NCBI RefSeq assembly: GCF_902459525.1
Contig: NZ_LR699166.1
Span: 1,252,501 to 1,316,500, forward strand
Source of the DNA: Sideroxydans sp. CL21
GTDB lineage: Bacteria; Pseudomonadota; Gammaproteobacteria; Burkholderiales; Gallionellaceae
DNA: 64,000 bases
Reading direction: 5' to 3'
The notes beneath the pieces are model-generated. The model worked only from the letters and a program-made list of their open reading frames with translations, was not told the DNA's origin and did no database searches. Of the stretch, positions 62,685 through 64,000 are shown in pieces; the stretch's first letter is position 1, and every line of letters begins with the position of its first letter. A program made the translations under genes and the position numbers.

Positions 62685-64000
62685 ATGACTGCAGTTGCTG
62701 AAATGGAAAATTTTGCATCAATGTTTGAAGAGAGCCTGAACCGCAAAGAAATGCGCGCAGGTGAATTGATTACGGCCCAAGTCGTTCGCGTCGAGCAGAA
62801 CGTGGTTGTGGTTAATGCCGGATTGAAGTCCGAAAGTTTTATTCCCGTTGAAGAATTCAAAGACGCATCGGGCGCAATCGAAGTTAAGGCAGGTGATTTT
62901 GTTACCGTCGCCATCGAATCCCTGGAAAACGGTTACGGCGAAACGCGCTTGTCGCGCGAGAAGGCTAAACGCCTGGCTGCCTGGATCGATCTGGAACAAG
63001 CAATGGAAGAAGGCCGCATCGTTGAAGGTTATGTCAGCGGCAAGGTCAAGGGCGGTCTGACTGCCATGGTGAACGGCATCCGCGCATTCCTGCCCGGTTC
63101 GCTGGTGGATACTCGTCCGGTCAAGGACACCACACCATACGAAAACAAGACGATGGAGTTGAAGGTTATCAAGCTGGATCGCAAGCGCAACAACGTGGTG
63201 GTTTCCCGCCGCGCTGTGCTGGAAGCGTCGCAAGGTGCCGATCGCGAGTCCCTGCTGGAGAACCTGAAGGAAGGCGCAATCGTCAAGGGTATCGTCAAGA
63301 ACATCACCGACTACGGTGCATTCGTTGACTTGGGCGGTATCGACGGCCTGTTGCACATCACCGACTTGGCATGGCGTCGCGTGAAGCATCCTTCCGAAGT
63401 TCTGACAGTTGGCGATGAAGTTGAAGCCAAGATCCTGAAGTTCGACCAGGAGAAGAATCGCGTTTCCCTGGGCATCAAGCAAATGGGCGACGATCCGTGG
63501 AATGGTCTGGCACGTCGCTACCCGCAAGGTACACGTCTGTTCGGCAAGGTGACCAACCTGACCGACTACGGTTCCTTCGTTGAGATCGAGCAAGGTATCG
63601 AAGGTCTGGTGCACGTTTCCGAAATGGACTGGACCAACAAGAACGTGCATCCGTCCAAGGTTGTAGCGCTGGGCGACGAAGTTGAAGTCATGATCCTTGA
63701 GATCGACGAAGCTCGCCGCCGTATCTCCCTGGGCATGAAGCAGTGCAAGTCCAATCCATGGGACGACTTCGCGCTCAACCACAAGAAGGGCGACAAAGTT
63801 AAGGGCGCGATCAAGTCCATCACCGACTTCGGCGTGTTCATCGGTCTGGAAGGTGGTATCGACGGTCTGGTGCATCTGTCCGACCTGTCCTGGTCTATCC
63901 CTGGCGAAGAAGCCGTGCGCAACTACAAGAAGGGCGACGAACTGGAAGCTCTGGTTCTGGCCATCGACGTTGAGCGCGAGCGCATTTCGCTGGGCGTGAA
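62685..64000 (+). CDS. rpsA: 30S ribosomal protein S1 (3' end outside window)
   Basis: S1 binds mRNA on the 30S subunit. The window holds about 438 codons and ends inside the gene. It opens [18 protein letters not shown], and S1 repeats follow: GVIVNGKVKGG-like modules, [42 protein letters not shown] and [18 protein letters not shown], five or so complete repeats. AAGGT precedes ATG 62685. The gap after aroA-cmk (67 bp) holds a short CCCG/CGGG inverted repeat that could take part in S1 autoregulation. Confidence 0.97.
   Translation, partial: MTAVAEMENFASMFEESLNRKEMRAGELITAQVVRVEQNVVVVNAGLKSESFIPVEEFKDASGAIEVKAGDFVTVAIESLENGYGETRLSREKAKRLAAWIDLEQAMEEGRIVEGYVSGKVKGGLTAMVNGIRAFLPGSLVDTRPVKDTTPYENKTMELKVIKLDRKRNNVVVSRRAVLEASQGADRESLLENLKEGAIVKGIVKNITDYGAFVDLGGIDGLLHITDLAWRRVKHPSEVLTVGDEVEAKILKFDQEKNRVSLGIKQMGDDPWNGLARRYPQGTRLFGKVTNLTDYGSFVEIEQGIEGLVHVSEMDWTNKNVHPSKVVALGDEVEVMILEIDEARRRISLGMKQCKSNPWDDFALNHKKGDKVKGAIKSITDFGVFIGLEGGIDGLVHLSDLSWSIPGEEAVRNYKKGDELEALVLAIDVERERISLGV

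Overview
The window reads as chromosome of a betaproteobacterium, most likely of the Nitrosomonadales (a Gallionellaceae/Sideroxydans-like lineage is my inference, not a database result). The signs are the order pyrG-kdsA-eno-ftsB, the block gyrA-serC-serA-pheA-hisC-aroF-tyrA-aroA/cmk-rpsA, ubiG-gph upstream of it, a PEP-CTERM protein, and a tmRNA tag ending in ALAA.

Layout. 1-2310: 3' part of a 23S rRNA that carries a 186-nt intervening sequence in helix 45, then 5S rRNA and the rrn terminator. 2391-8142: housekeeping genes pyrG, kdsA, eno, ftsB and, convergent, pgm. 8214-11856: a tautomerase and a MarR regulator sharing an operator-like repeat, recQ, and a YebC-family gene. 11886-18040: a sensory region with a response regulator, a porin, a small phosphate-binding-like periplasmic protein, a large hybrid histidine kinase, and an orphan truncated sensor. 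18165-26116: transport and small metabolism (an ABC importer without a binding protein, a DMT exporter, a P-type ATPase, a cytochrome c, glyoxalase I, a thioesterase-like protein). 26197-34621: a two-component system divergent from four exported proteins (TraF-like barrel, two lipoproteins, a second barrel). 34633-40351: folD, ppa, and an electrophile/redox cluster (OYE, two YceI proteins, pirin) with a divergent LysR regulator. 40535-42223: a formylglycine-generating-enzyme-like protein and a cytochrome c.

42586-48115 is a compact genomic island in the 3' end of ssrA (tmRNA). It has a P4-type integrase, an AlpA-like regulator, small phage-type genes, iteron-like repeats, a DUF6387-like gene and a PEP-CTERM gene as possible cargo. 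Matching TGCCCCCA integrase-arm repeats lie near both ends. 48510-51286 (minus strand): ubiG, gph and a nucleotide cyclase fused to a hemerythrin domain that lacks one iron ligand. 51450-51626 is a tandem repeat just upstream of gyrA. 51687-64000: gyrA followed by a tightly packed serine/aromatic/histidine biosynthesis run ending in an aroA-cmk fusion and rpsA, which runs off the window.

The right-hand block makes a working unit: SerC and SerA make serine, AroF, the EPSP synthase domain, PheA, TyrA and HisC make aromatic amino acids and transaminate, and the Cmk domain and S1 follow in the usual cmk-rpsA order. The strongest leads for undescribed biology are the 23S intervening sequence, the ssrA island, the hemerythrin-cyclase fusion, and the two surface-protein/two-component modules.
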